DNA of 60,660 bases from Alteromonas sp. ALT199 (GCF_018619335.1 NZ_JAHHDX010000024.1:1-60660); one strand, 5' to 3'. Counted from the stretch's first letter, positions 1-8,753 are shown. The notes: a model not told the origin generated them from the letters alone. Numbers and translations are program-made.

Positions 1-124
1 ACGTACTCGTTTAAGATAATAGTTAATAAACCTTACTGTTAATCACGTGTCGTTATTATTAGCAGTAATTTACAGTGAGTTGATTATGCAAAGTACTACA
101 TTGAACAAACGTGAAACGAGCATC

Positions 125-676
125 ATGCAAATAACAAAAAGTATAAAAATAGTACTGCTTTTAATGGTAGGTGTGCTCTCTCTAGCAGCTTGCAGTAGTA
201 ATAAACCTCAGGTGAACATAGATAAAACTCAGAACTTTGCTGATCTTAAAACCTTTTATATTCAGCCACCGTTAAATCCAATAAATACAACATTAGCCAA
301 TCACTTGTCCTCATCAATTACCGAGAGGTTAATTGAGAAAGGCCTCACCCCGACTTCAGAACAAAGTGCCGACATCGCGGTGGGTTACTTACCTTCAACC
401 GCAACTAAAGAAGATGGCACAACCTTGAATTTAGGGCTTGGCACCGGTAGTTTCGGGCGCTCTGGTGGTATATCGCTGGGCAGTATCTTCAGCATTCCTG
501 TGGGCGAGCAAACTTCACTACATCAAGGGCTTCAAATTGATATGGTGAAAGACGGCACGTTTATATACAGCGCATCAGGAACGGTTGAATTAGAAGCAAA
601 GGATAGTATTAGTATTCAAAATAAACTCGATGAGCTTGTGATAAAGCTGCTTGCGCAGTTCCCACCTAATAAATAG
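125..676 (+). CDS. DUF4136-like outer-membrane lipoprotein
   Basis: Predicted 183-residue lipoprotein. An N-terminal hydrophobic stretch ends in the lipobox LSLAAC with Cys23 as the lipidated residue, so I chose the internal ATG that places a short basic n-region (MQITKSIK) before it rather than the earlier in-frame ATGs. The remainder looks like the DUF4136 family: an early FADLKTFYI segment, a middle stretch rich in glycine and serine (about residues 100-135), and a C-terminal helix ending LLAQFPP, which resembles the usual family ending. Its molecular role is unknown; members are periplasm-facing envelope lipoproteins. It appears to be a single-gene unit. Family assignment is by pattern, with moderate confidence. 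Confidence 0.7.
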   Translation: MQITKSIKIVLLLMVGVLSLAACSSNKPQVNIDKTQNFADLKTFYIQPPLNPINTTLANHLSSSITERLIEKGLTPTSEQSADIAVGYLPSTATKEDGTTLNLGLGTGSFGRSGGISLGSIFSIPVGEQTSLHQGLQIDMVKDGTFIYSASGTVELEAKDSISIQNKLDELVIKLLAQFPPNK

Positions 677-845
677 TGTTTTTATCCATTGGGAACAAAA
701 GAATATAGCATGGGGAATCCCACCCCCGGCAATACTCGAAAAATCTTCCACGATAAGAAACTTGGCGTTTAAATTGCGTATGAGGTGTATTAAAACAACA
801 CCTATCATGCGCATTTAACATGAATTCAGCTAAGTAGAGTCTAAA

Positions 846-1502
846 GTGGATACCACATACCGTTACTTGTCTTCGTCGCCTTCATTATTCAACTATTTAG
901 GCGACTCAAACAATGCCCAAAGCGGCCTTCAAGACGTTGTAGAAAAATCCAAACAAGCCCATGCCCTTAGCGATGCATTCGTTAGCTTCAAAAGCGAATT
1001 GCAGGGCAATCAAATTGACGCTTTCCTTGAAAAGGTGGAAAATGGCGACGCCACACTCAATAGCACTACACTAACAAACTACCTTGAATTTAATAGGCAA
1101 AGACTTGCCTCAGAACTAAACAATTTAGCGGCAAAATTTGGTGTTACGGATGATAAAAATTTCACGATTAACAAAGGCAAGTTGGTTGTTGAAACTGATG
1201 ACAATACGCTAGGACTAGACAGAGCTACATTACACCTTCAGCAGTATCTAGAAAAAGACGCTAACCTTACTTCACTTATTGAGCAGACATCTCGACTTTC
1301 ACAGTTTACTGAATGGAGTGAGGCCACCAACTTTGCGTCTACACTTAAAGATGAAGGTGTTGACGAACAGAGCATTCAGTCGTTTTTAAAAGATGCCCGC
1401 TCGTCCGTCAAATCTGATAATACATTGATATTTAATCAAAATGGCTTCGTTTTTTCTTCTGAAGGCCAAACTAAAACTCTTATAGAAGCGTTTCAGAAAT
1501 AA
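846..1502 (+). CDS. Conserved hypothetical protein, GTG start
   Basis: I do not recognise this 218-residue protein. It begins with GTG; no ATG lies near the start of the conserved-looking sequence, and the ribosome-binding site is poor. The sequence is soluble, acidic and rich in Asn, Ser and Leu, with no signal peptide, membrane segment or cysteine. Predicted helices are interrupted by a short strand-rich stretch (FTINKGKLVVETDD, about residues 100-113), and a second similar stretch (TLIFNQNGFVFSS) lies close to the C-terminus. A strong bidirectional hairpin follows and separates it from the opposing Spy/CpxP-like gene. Nothing in the neighbourhood indicates a function. Confidence 0.6.
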   Translation: MDTTYRYLSSSPSLFNYLGDSNNAQSGLQDVVEKSKQAHALSDAFVSFKSELQGNQIDAFLEKVENGDATLNSTTLTNYLEFNRQRLASELNNLAAKFGVTDDKNFTINKGKLVVETDDNTLGLDRATLHLQQYLEKDANLTSLIEQTSRLSQFTEWSEATNFASTLKDEGVDEQSIQSFLKDARSSVKSDNTLIFNQNGFVFSSEGQTKTLIEAFQK

Positions 1503-1621
1503 GAGTGGATATTGGTGCTAGTTCAGGGGAAAGATCACCTCATAACAGCGATATTGCCTGAATTAGTATAAATTAGTTATCGCTACCAGCTTCTTCTAAT
1601 ACTCGTATTGCGAAGCGCAAA

Positions 1622-1644
1622 AAAAGCGCCTTAAAGGCGCTTTT
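1622..1644. terminator. Bidirectional intrinsic terminator
   Basis: A perfect 9-bp stem (AAAAGCGCC / GGCGCTTTT) with a TTAAA loop lies between two convergent genes. The A run on one side and T run on the other give it U-tracts in both directions, so it probably terminates both the upstream hypothetical gene and the opposing chaperone gene. Confidence 0.85.
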
Positions 1645-1666
1645 CGTTTGTTAAGCATGGTCTAAA

Positions 1667-2116
1667 CTAGCTGTGATGACGCTGTTTTTTGCCACGCTTC
1701 TTTTTCATATTATCAAACTTTTCAAGCTGCTCATCGGTTAGAATATCCGCTACCTTCATGCGAATTTCGGCACGCTTAAGAAAATGTGCTTTTAGTTTTT
1801 CAGCCTTTTGCTCCGCAATCGCATTTACCTTTTCTTGATAGTCCGCGTCATCTGGGTTTAGGCCCGCCAGCGCATTCATTTTCCTGCGCTTACCTTCTTC
1901 ACCCATTTCGGCTCTTTTAGCCTGACGCTCAGCTTTAAGCTCCTCTTTCAATACTTGAAACTGCGTCATTTGCTCGTCGGTTAGGTCAAGTACTCTTTCC
2001 ATTTTATGCAAAGGAAAGAAATCTCCACCTCTGCGTTCATCTGAATTCTTACCACCTGCGTAAGCAGTGGTTGCGATACATGCACTTAATAAAACACCGG
2101 TAATTAATTTTTTCAT
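1667..2116 (-). CDS. Spy/CpxP-family periplasmic chaperone or stress sensor
   Basis: Periplasmic protein of 149 residues with a cleavable signal peptide (MKKLITGVLLSACIATTAYA) and two copies of the family signature LTDEQ at residues 45-49 and 126-130, separated by long charged helices. I chose the internal ATG because it is preceded by TAGGAAG at good spacing and places the signal peptide correctly. Spy and CpxP are all-helical cradles: Spy is an ATP-independent holdase and CpxP restrains the CpxA sensor. The C-terminal tail is very basic and ends in two histidines, which might bind metal (inference). It is divergent from a CpxR/CpxA-like pair, with a perfect CpxR box in the shared upstream region, so induction by envelope stress is likely. 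Confidence 0.87.
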   Translation of the reverse strand: MKKLITGVLLSACIATTAYAGGKNSDERRGGDFFPLHKMERVLDLTDEQMTQFQVLKEELKAERQAKRAEMGEEGKRRKMNALAGLNPDDADYQEKVNAIAEQKAEKLKAHFLKRAEIRMKVADILTDEQLEKFDNMKKKRGKKQRHHS

Positions 2117-2228
2117 CTTAATCTTCCTACTTGTTTTGCCATGTTTATGCATGACGTTTAAAAATAATGTTGTTTCATCGACGGAATTAAGTATGCGTGA
2201 ATCAATCGATAAGTAGGGTTAAGCTAGT

Positions 2229-2243
2229 GTAAAGTTCGGTAAA
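2229..2243. promoter_or_regulatory. CpxR-type operator (GTAAA-N5-GTAAA)
   Basis: Two GTAAA direct repeats separated by exactly five bases (GTTCG) match the established CpxR-binding consensus. The site lies in the divergent region between the Spy/CpxP-like gene and the response-regulator gene, 41 bases before the regulator's start codon, so it could control both transcription units, including autoregulation. Confidence 0.8.
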
Positions 2244-2283
2244 GTTAAAAAAATAGTGCGGTTATAAGGGTTAGTATTAGGTT

Positions 2284-2997
2284 ATGGAAAATGAAAAAAT
2301 AAATATTCTACTCGTTGATGACGACAAAGACCTGTGTGCCCTACTCCAAGAGTTTTTAGAAGGCGATGGCTTTAACGTAGATGCCATTCACAGTGGTGAT
2401 GAAGCGATAAAAACACTACTAAACACCGACAAGTATGACACTGTAGTGCTAGACATCATGATGCCCGGCATGTCGGGTCTTGATGTATTAAAATCGGTTA
2501 GAGCCGAAAAGCAAACCCCAATTCTAATGCTAACAGGTCGTGGCGATGACATAGACCGAATTGTAGGGCTCGAACTAGGCGCTGATGATTACCTTCCTAA
2601 GCCTTGTAACCCAAGAGAACTTGGAGCCCGTATTCGCGCTATAATTCGAAGAACGCAATACCTAAAGACAACACCAGCCACCTCGCAAAGTGAGCTGCAT
2701 GGTATTTACTTAGATTCAGGTGCACGTCAAGCAACGGTTAATGGTAAATCAATTGCACTAACAGGGGCAGAGTTCAACGCACTTAGCTACTTGATGGAGC
2801 GTGTAGGGCAAACCATTTCCAAGCAGGAGATAACGCAAGAAGTATTGAAACGTCCATTGGAAGCCTATGATAGAGCGATGGACGTTCACGTAAGTCGCAT
2901 TCGTCAAAAACTAGCGGCAGTCGGCGTCACTAACGTCATTCAGTCTGTCCGCGGTGTTGGCTATCAAATGCTCACCGTTCCGCAGCAATCCGAATAG
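2284..2997 (+). CDS. cpxR: CpxR-like response regulator, OmpR/PhoB type
   Basis: Response regulator of 237 residues. The receiver domain (about 6-120) shows the acidic pocket DDD at 12-14, the phosphoacceptor Asp57 in VLDIMMPG, Thr84 in MLTGRGDD and Lys106 in DYLPKP. A winged-helix DNA-binding domain follows (about 138-232), with the usual LTGAEFNAL and DVHVSRIRQKL segments and the final RGVGYQM hairpin. It is 12 bases from the downstream histidine kinase, so the two are co-transcribed. The divergent Spy/CpxP gene, the CpxR box upstream and the CpxA-like partner all support assignment to the envelope-stress Cpx system rather than a generic OmpR pair; exact orthology is inferred from context. 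Confidence 0.88.
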   Translation: MENEKINILLVDDDKDLCALLQEFLEGDGFNVDAIHSGDEAIKTLLNTDKYDTVVLDIMMPGMSGLDVLKSVRAEKQTPILMLTGRGDDIDRIVGLELGADDYLPKPCNPRELGARIRAIIRRTQYLKTTPATSQSELHGIYLDSGARQATVNGKSIALTGAEFNALSYLMERVGQTISKQEITQEVLKRPLEAYDRAMDVHVSRIRQKLAAVGVTNVIQSVRGVGYQMLTVPQQSE

Positions 2998-3009
2998 TAG
3001 GTAAGCAGC

Positions 3010-4377
3010 ATGGTTAGTAACGTTAAATGGGCAGACTTAAAGGAAAATTTAGGAGTTAAGCGCTTATTCTGGCGAATTTTTGTTAGTTTTTGGGTGGCGA
3101 GCTTAACGGTAATGACAGCTACTGGGTACGTTTTGGTAAACGAATATACCTCAAGTAACTATACCAAACGTTTTTTTGACGATGCGACCAATCAGGCAGA
3201 AAGAATTGTATGGCGATACGAGCATGAAACGTTTACAAAAGGCAGGGCTAGAAACGAGATTAAAGAGTGGATTAAACGACGAAATGGTCGAGAAAATCAG
3301 CTGATCCCCATGCTAATTTCTTCGGTAAATGGCGATGTAATTTATCACTACCGAATGAATAAGGTGCCTGAGGACCAACGGGTAACACGTGAAATCTATG
3401 GCCCTTCAAACACGCAATACATAGTTCAATTTAGACAACCGCAAACCCCGCGAATCTATAAGCAAGTACTCAATCGTTTTCAATCAGTACAGTTTGTATT
3501 CATATTTTTAGCCTCGGCACTTGTAAGCGCCTTACTTAGTTGGAGCATTGTCAAACCCATTAAGTATTTAGGCGCCTTTAGCCGAAAATACGCTAACGAA
3601 CAAATACCATCTCAGGTACCTACTCAGCTTCTCTCTCGTGGCGACGAATTTGGCGATTTAGCTGCTGACATCAACTTTATGGTTAGCAAAACCGCTGATG
3701 CAATAGATGCGCAGCAAAGGTTGTTGCATGACGTTTCTCATGAATTGCGTGCTCCACTTGCTCGACTGCAGGCGTCTGCAGCAATAATCGAACAGCATCA
3801 ACCAGAGAACAAACACGTACTGCAAATACACAGTGACTGCCATCGAATGGACCAACTCATTCAGCAAATTTTGAACTTTTCTTCGTTAGAAAAGACCCCG
3901 CAGAACGCAGAGCCTATTGATGTAATTGCTTTATGTGATCGTGTTTTAGACGATATGGCAATTAACTATCCAGGTATTCCTACTACGTTGACCTTAGATG
4001 ATGGGGCAAAAGTTGAGGCTATTATTAACGGCTTCCCCGAAGCTTTACATCAGGCGTTAGACAACATTGTTGGTAATGCATGTAAATACTCTAACAAGGG
4101 GCAGACTGTTTTCGTAAACGTGGCGGCCAGTGCAAACGATGTAGTCATTGTTGTTGAAGATAATGGCGTGGGCGTTGATAACGCTGAGATTGAAAAACTG
4201 ATGCAGCCTTTTTACCGAGCTGGGAATCGGATGCATACCGAAGGCTTTGGTTTAGGGTTAACGATAGCGCTAAAAGCAGTGAAAAAGCACGGCGGTACAC
4301 TTGTTATGCATAGCCCCAAAGAAGGTGGGCTTAAGGTCGAAATCACTTTACCCAAAAAGGTACCTACTAAAGCATAA
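3010..4377 (+). CDS. cpxA: CpxA-like sensor histidine kinase
   Basis: Membrane histidine kinase of 455 residues. It has a transmembrane helix at about 24-45, a periplasmic sensor of roughly 115 residues, a second helix at about 160-180, a HAMP linker and a HisKA domain in which HDVSHELRAPLARLQ carries the phosphorylated His244. The HATPase_c domain shows the N box (DNIVGNACKYS), the G1 box (VEDNGVGVD) and a glycine-rich GFGLGLTI lid. The H-box wording is typical of CpxA rather than EnvZ or PhoR. It should phosphorylate the regulator encoded just upstream. Its periplasmic domain is the expected contact surface for the Spy/CpxP-like protein encoded divergently. Confidence 0.87.
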   Translation: MVSNVKWADLKENLGVKRLFWRIFVSFWVASLTVMTATGYVLVNEYTSSNYTKRFFDDATNQAERIVWRYEHETFTKGRARNEIKEWIKRRNGRENQLIPMLISSVNGDVIYHYRMNKVPEDQRVTREIYGPSNTQYIVQFRQPQTPRIYKQVLNRFQSVQFVFIFLASALVSALLSWSIVKPIKYLGAFSRKYANEQIPSQVPTQLLSRGDEFGDLAADINFMVSKTADAIDAQQRLLHDVSHELRAPLARLQASAAIIEQHQPENKHVLQIHSDCHRMDQLIQQILNFSSLEKTPQNAEPIDVIALCDRVLDDMAINYPGIPTTLTLDDGAKVEAIINGFPEALHQALDNIVGNACKYSNKGQTVFVNVAASANDVVIVVEDNGVGVDNAEIEKLMQPFYRAGNRMHTEGFGLGLTIALKAVKKHGGTLVMHSPKEGGLKVEITLPKKVPTKA

Positions 4378-4539
4378 AACATTTTGAAAAAACGCCCTTT
4401 ACTGCCACAAGATTAGCCACATGTTTTCGTTTTGCAAAAAATTACTGACACTGTGGAGGTTGTGTAGTTGCCGAAAATAGAGGAAGTTGATGATAAATAG
4501 CGTTATGCTTGGCTGCATGAAGAAGTACAGATTAACATA

Positions 4540-6525
4540 ATGGCCGCGCAACAGCCGCTTTCCGTAAAAAAAAACCTAACCATTAGGTTATTGCGAGTAT
4601 TAAGGTACAACAAAGCCCGAATTGAGCGCGCGCTTTCCCTCATGCCTGAAAAACACAGGCCACTTTTTCATGTGCTACCCTTTCTTGTACATGTTAATCA
4701 CGAAGCCCTTCCGGGTTATATTGCACCACTGTCGTCAGGCGAAACCGTCCCTTTTGGCATCAATAACTATTCATTTAGATCTGATATAGAAAAAGCGCTA
4801 TTACGATGTTTTCCTTCTGACAGCCATCTTTTCTCTGATATTAAACAGATTTGGCCCAGGCAACGGGCTGTAGAATCGCTTGTCCTCATGGGCAGCGTGG
4901 GCACTATTGCGCAAACTGATGACTCAGATTTTGATTTTTGGGTGTGCATCGACGGCAATCAGTTTTCAGATGAAGAACTTTCCTTGCTTCAACAAAAGCT
5001 TACCGCTATTGAGAAATGGGCTGATAAAACCTTTGGAATTGAAGTACATTTCTTTTTATCTGAAATAGATAAAGTAAAACAAAACGACTTCGGTATTGCT
5101 GAGGGGGAAAGTGCGGGCTCAGCACAAGCGTTGTTTTTAAAAGCCGAGTTTTACAGCACTAATATTGTAGTTGCAGGCAAGGCTCCCTTTTGGTGGCTTA
5201 CCCCAGAAAAAACCAGCGAAAAGCAGTACCAAACCATCTACAACAGCCTTGAAAAGGGTGGCTCACCAGATTTGGACTGGTTTATGGACTTGGGACATCT
5301 TGAAAAGCTTGACGCAAGCGAACTGTTTGGCGCAGCCATTTGGCAATTGGGGAAAGCTATGGATTCCCCCTTTAAGTCAGTGTTAAAAATGGCAAAACTT
5401 GAAGTGTACTTAGCCAACATTTCTAATGGGCAGCCGCTGTGTAACTTACTAAAAAAACATGTTCACCGCGGCGCTGAAGCGCCGGGCCGTGTCGCAGACA
5501 TTGACCCTTACGCGCTAATGTTCGACGAACTTATCACTCACTACAAATCCAACGGCCAGCCCGAGGACATTGAAGTACTTCAACAATGCTTGTACTTAAA
5601 GTGCGCATGCTCGCTAAGCCAGCCCCTTTTCGAGGGAGAAAAGCCAAACTTTAAACGCAGGATATTAGCGTCTTATGCAAGGCAATGGGGCTGGAGCCGA
5701 AAGCATATCCATCATTTAGACAACCAACAAGATTGGACGTTTAGTGAGCGAGTACAGCTAAGCCGTCGGGTCCACAGTTTTCTCTTAAAGTGTTATAGAC
5801 GAATTTCTAAAGAACTTGGTCACCATCAGCAAGTAATGGATGAAAAAGACATGACGGTTCTTGGTAGGCGCTTGAGCACGTATTACGCAAAAAAAGAAAA
5901 TAAAATAGAATTTCTGCGGCGCGCTTTTGAGGAAAGCCTTTACTGTGAAAAAATCACTATCGCCATGCGCCAGCTTAAAAACGGTGATGAAGTTTGGTCT
6001 GCCTATGCTGGTGATTTGTTAAGTAAATCTGGCATTATTGATGAAGCACAGAAAATATCCCAAGCGCCCAGCGCTATTGCGCTAATGGTCTGGCTGGTAT
6101 CAAGTAAGATTATCGACACAGGTAGTAAAGTTTATCTAGACTACAACTATGGCGAAATAAGTGAGCTAGACCTTAACGACCTGCTTAAGCATTTATGCAA
6201 ACATTTTCCGCCGGTCAAAGTATCCACCCTCCCCCGTAACGACTTACTTGCACGGGAGCGTATAACCGCGTGTTTCGCTATTGTTAACTTCCCTACCTTA
6301 CGTCAGAAAGCGACGGTTGAAGATGTGGCCATTATCTATAAGACATCTTGGGGCGAAACGTTTTTGAAATTCGGCAATGATGTACTCGATACCCTATGGT
6401 ACGACCTTCAAGAAGTATCTCCTAAACCGCTATGTTATGTAATGGTACCGAGGGGAAATCAACAGTCCCGCATCTTAGGCGAATTTTTAGAGTCAAACGA
6501 TTTCAATTTTAATGTCCTCTATTGA
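4540..6525 (+). CDS. Short class I adenylate cyclase homologue (CyaA-like)
   Basis: This 661-residue protein aligns by eye with enterobacterial CyaA. The N-terminal part contains ERALSLMPE and LHVNH-like segments, then the nucleotidyltransferase-fold catalytic motif MGSVGTIAQTDDSDFDFWVC, with Gly118-Ser119 and the metal-binding Asp130 and Asp132. Further CyaA-like blocks follow (WLDLG-like DWFMDLGHL, ALWQLGK-like AIWQLGKAMDSPFKSVLK, LDPYxLMFDELI). E. coli CyaA is about 850 residues; here the C-terminal regulatory part that responds to the glucose phosphotransferase system is largely missing and the protein ends shortly after the IYKTSWGE segment. It probably makes cyclic AMP from ATP without that control. 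It may be a second cyclase beside a full-length one elsewhere. No strong ribosome-binding site is visible. Confidence 0.8.
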   Translation: MAAQQPLSVKKNLTIRLLRVLRYNKARIERALSLMPEKHRPLFHVLPFLVHVNHEALPGYIAPLSSGETVPFGINNYSFRSDIEKALLRCFPSDSHLFSDIKQIWPRQRAVESLVLMGSVGTIAQTDDSDFDFWVCIDGNQFSDEELSLLQQKLTAIEKWADKTFGIEVHFFLSEIDKVKQNDFGIAEGESAGSAQALFLKAEFYSTNIVVAGKAPFWWLTPEKTSEKQYQTIYNSLEKGGSPDLDWFMDLGHLEKLDASELFGAAIWQLGKAMDSPFKSVLKMAKLEVYLANISNGQPLCNLLKKHVHRGAEAPGRVADIDPYALMFDELITHYKSNGQPEDIEVLQQCLYLKCACSLSQPLFEGEKPNFKRRILASYARQWGWSRKHIHHLDNQQDWTFSERVQLSRRVHSFLLKCYRRISKELGHHQQVMDEKDMTVLGRRLSTYYAKKENKIEFLRRAFEESLYCEKITIAMRQLKNGDEVWSAYAGDLLSKSGIIDEAQKISQAPSAIALMVWLVSSKIIDTGSKVYLDYNYGEISELDLNDLLKHLCKHFPPVKVSTLPRNDLLARERITACFAIVNFPTLRQKATVEDVAIIYKTSWGETFLKFGNDVLDTLWYDLQEVSPKPLCYVMVPRGNQQSRILGEFLESNDFNFNVLY

Positions 6526-6705
6526 AAATAATTTGCACCATCTTTTTACACGCAGCGTAACTCAGGAACTAAAAGCTAGGGCCAACTACTTCACCTTTCT
6601 TTAGGCGCTTTTATACCTAATTAGTAACTAAGTACTTAGCTTACACCCTACTTACTACTCACCATAATTGATTTAAAAACACACAAAAATCACTTGCACT
6701 TTAGA

Positions 6706-6719
6706 ATTACAGGTGTAAT
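6706..6719. promoter_or_regulatory. BlaI/MecI-type operator 1
   Basis: The perfect dyad ATTACA-GG-TGTAAT lies upstream of the repressor gene. TACA/TGTA half-sites are the established recognition core of BlaI/MecI repressors. Its centre is 26 bp from that of a second, nearly identical dyad, placing the two on similar faces of the DNA. Confidence 0.7.
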
Positions 6720-6730
6720 CTAAATACATC

Positions 6731-6746
6731 GACTACAACTGTAATC
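6731..6746. promoter_or_regulatory. BlaI/MecI-type operator 2
   Basis: A second dyad, GACTACA-AC-TGTAATC, has one mismatch between its 7-bp arms and the same TACA/TGTA core as the first. It ends 21 bases before the repressor's start codon, where bound repressor would block transcription of its own operon. Confidence 0.7.
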
Positions 6747-6767
6747 AATAAAGTAGATCTCGTCACT

Positions 6768-7160
6768 ATGAGCCAAAAGTCAGACAAACCCGATATTTCT
6801 AACGCCGAATTTGAAGTATTAGACGTACTGTGGGACGACCACCCTGCCACGTCCAATGAAGTTGTTGAACGGTTAAATTATAAAAAAGACTGGCACGACA
6901 AAACCGTAAAGACGCTGTTAGGGCGCTTGGTAAAAAAGGAAGTATTAGGCTTTGAAAAACAACAGCGACAGTACCTTTATTATCCGCTGATTGCTCGAGA
7001 AGACTATACAAAGAAAGAAACCACGAGTTTTGTAAGCCGACTATTTAAAGGAAAAATCGCGCCTATGGTCGCCGGGTTTGCAAATCAAAACTCACTGTCT
7101 AAGCAAGATGTGAACGAGCTGAAAGCGCTTATTAAAGAGTGGGAAGAAAACAATGATTGA
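6768..7160 (+). CDS. BlaI/MecI/CopY-family transcriptional repressor
   Basis: A 130-residue winged-helix repressor. The N-terminal domain has the family pattern ISNAEFEVLDVLWDD, then SNEVVERL and KTVKTLLGRLVKKEVL (recognition helix and wing), then YLYYPLI. A C-terminal dimerisation helix ends in ELKALIKEWEEN. BlaI-type repressors bind TACA/TGTA dyads as dimers and are inactivated when their partner M56 sensor is activated. Two such dyads lie immediately upstream, so autorepression is expected. The reading frame overlaps the next gene by 8 bases, which indicates translational coupling with the membrane sensor. Confidence 0.9.
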   Translation: MSQKSDKPDISNAEFEVLDVLWDDHPATSNEVVERLNYKKDWHDKTVKTLLGRLVKKEVLGFEKQQRQYLYYPLIAREDYTKKETTSFVSRLFKGKIAPMVAGFANQNSLSKQDVNELKALIKEWEENND

Positions 7161-8397
7161 TTGGATTATTGCCCAGCAAGGCATTTTGTCGCTCGCTCTC
7201 ATTTTACTCATTGTTTCGGAGCACTTTTTCACATCTAAATTAGGTGCCTCTTTAATGTATAGATTATGGGCGCTAATACCAGGTTGCCTGCTAGTTAATA
7301 ACCTTCCTCTGTCGATGGTTAGCATCCCATCAAATAGCTTTGCTCGCTACGTGGTCGGTGTTAAACCTGCAGTGAGCACTGTTGCGTTTGAAACCTGGTT
7401 TACTCTTTGGGCCATAGGCGCAAGCATTATTACTGCCTATGTTTTAGTGCATCATATTACAACATGGGCATCTGTAGGGAAGCGACGCGCTATCCACACT
7501 AATGCCTACTATTCTAGCAAAGCCGCCACTCCCATGCTGTTTGGATTTATCGCGCCCAAAGTGCTTATCCCCTTTTCGTTTAAAAGCACGTTTTCAAAGC
7601 AGCAACAGAAGCTGGTATTGGAACATGAAAATGTTCATCGCAAACATCGTGATCACCTGTGGAATACGCTAGCGCTAACTATTGCCATTCTATTTTGGTT
7701 TAACCCACTAGTTTGGCTTGCGCTTAAATCTTTCAGAATAAACCAAGAGCTGGCTTGTGATCATGCTGTACTAAAAAACAAGACAGAAAAGGAAAAACTC
7801 ACCTATGCAAAAGCACTTGTGCAGTGTGCCGAGCATTGTTCACGCACTATAAATTTGTACCCAACCTTTGGAGAAAAGACGACTATGATCAAACGTCTAA
7901 ATGCTATAAAACAACCTATGCGCAGCAGTAAAGTACTGGCAGCGAGCGTACTTTCTGTTGCCGCGCTACTTACTATTAATACCGCACTGGCTAATGTGCC
8001 TCCATCGCCACCAAAAGCTGAAGCCAACATGGATAAATTGAAAGTTAATGAAGCTTCGCCTATCAAACGCGTTCCACCTAGCTACCCAGTAAACGCAGCA
8101 AAAAATGATCTGGAAGGATTCGTTGTGCTTTCTTTCGATATTACTGAAACAGGCGCGACAGATAATGTAAAAGTGGTTAAATCTCAGCCGGCAGGCGTGT
8201 TTGATAAAAGTGCTAAAGTTGCGCTAAAACAGTGGGAATATAAACCGCGCATTCAGGGTGGCGAAGGCGTTAGGCAAACAGGACTCCTCGTTCAATTAGA
8301 CTACCAACTGAGCTCGCAACTCGATACAACAAGTGCAGAAAAGAACGCTTCTCCAGATGCAGAGCGCATAGTTATCCCTCCCAAACAAAGTAATTAA
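7153..8397 (+). CDS. M56 (BlaR1-type) membrane metallopeptidase with TonB-C domain
   Basis: A 414-residue sensor protease. Several N-terminal membrane helices lead into a cytoplasm-facing gluzincin domain with the zinc motif HENVH at 158-162 and the third-ligand helix NQELACDHAV. A further membrane helix (about 256-276) is followed by a periplasmic TonB C-terminal-like domain (about 293-385; IKRVPPSYP, GFVVLSFDITETG, LKQWEYKPR). In classic BlaR1 the outer domain is a penicillin-binding fold; here it is TonB-C instead, so beta-lactams need not be the ligand. It is expected to trigger inactivation of the repressor encoded just before it. The TonB-C domain is a common partner of M56 proteins in Proteobacteria, so the architecture is not unique, but its signal is unknown. 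Confidence 0.88.
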   Translation: MIDWIIAQQGILSLALILLIVSEHFFTSKLGASLMYRLWALIPGCLLVNNLPLSMVSIPSNSFARYVVGVKPAVSTVAFETWFTLWAIGASIITAYVLVHHITTWASVGKRRAIHTNAYYSSKAATPMLFGFIAPKVLIPFSFKSTFSKQQQKLVLEHENVHRKHRDHLWNTLALTIAILFWFNPLVWLALKSFRINQELACDHAVLKNKTEKEKLTYAKALVQCAEHCSRTINLYPTFGEKTTMIKRLNAIKQPMRSSKVLAASVLSVAALLTINTALANVPPSPPKAEANMDKLKVNEASPIKRVPPSYPVNAAKNDLEGFVVLSFDITETGATDNVKVVKSQPAGVFDKSAKVALKQWEYKPRIQGGEGVRQTGLLVQLDYQLSSQLDTTSAEKNASPDAERIVIPPKQSN

Positions 8398-8415
8398 GCA
8401 ACAAACGATCAGAAT

Positions 8416-8450
8416 ACTAAAAGGAGCGCATTGCTCCTTTTAGTGTTTTG
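8416..8450 (+). terminator. Intrinsic terminator of the blaI-M56 operon
   Basis: A perfect 12-bp stem (ACTAAAAGGAGC / GCTCCTTTTAGT) with a GCATT loop begins 18 bases after the M56 stop codon and is followed by GTTTTG. It is also symmetrical enough to stop transcription arriving from the other side. Confidence 0.85.
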
Positions 8451-8511
8451 TCTAATTGACTTAATTTTTCACTAATTCACACTTATCTAGTTCGCAATAC
8501 TTGCATGCTAC

Positions 8512-8532
8512 CTACTTGCTACTTGCTACTTG
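8512..8532. repeat. Three tandem 7-bp units (CTACTTG)
   Basis: The 356-base gap between the M56 gene and the DUF2780 gene holds the terminator at its left end, this short exact tandem repeat of CTACTTG (three copies) in the middle, and AT-rich sequence with a good AAGGAAATTT ribosome-binding site at its right end. Such a heptanucleotide run is a potential slippage site, but lies well upstream of the next start codon and no role is evident. Confidence 0.6.
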
Positions 8533-8753
8533 CAAAACAACTAGCAGCCTGCGGTGTAGTGAAACTGTAAAGCGCCTTTACATTTCACCTAAAGAAAATA
8601 CCGCTGCACTAAGGTAGAATATAAGTAATCACATACCTTAATACTTCTAATTTATGGAAGGTTTAGATAATCGATAGCTAATAACTACGATTGTTTGCAA
8701 TCGCTTCACGCCATGTAGCCTTTACTTTTTGGCGTACAACAAGGAAATTTACT

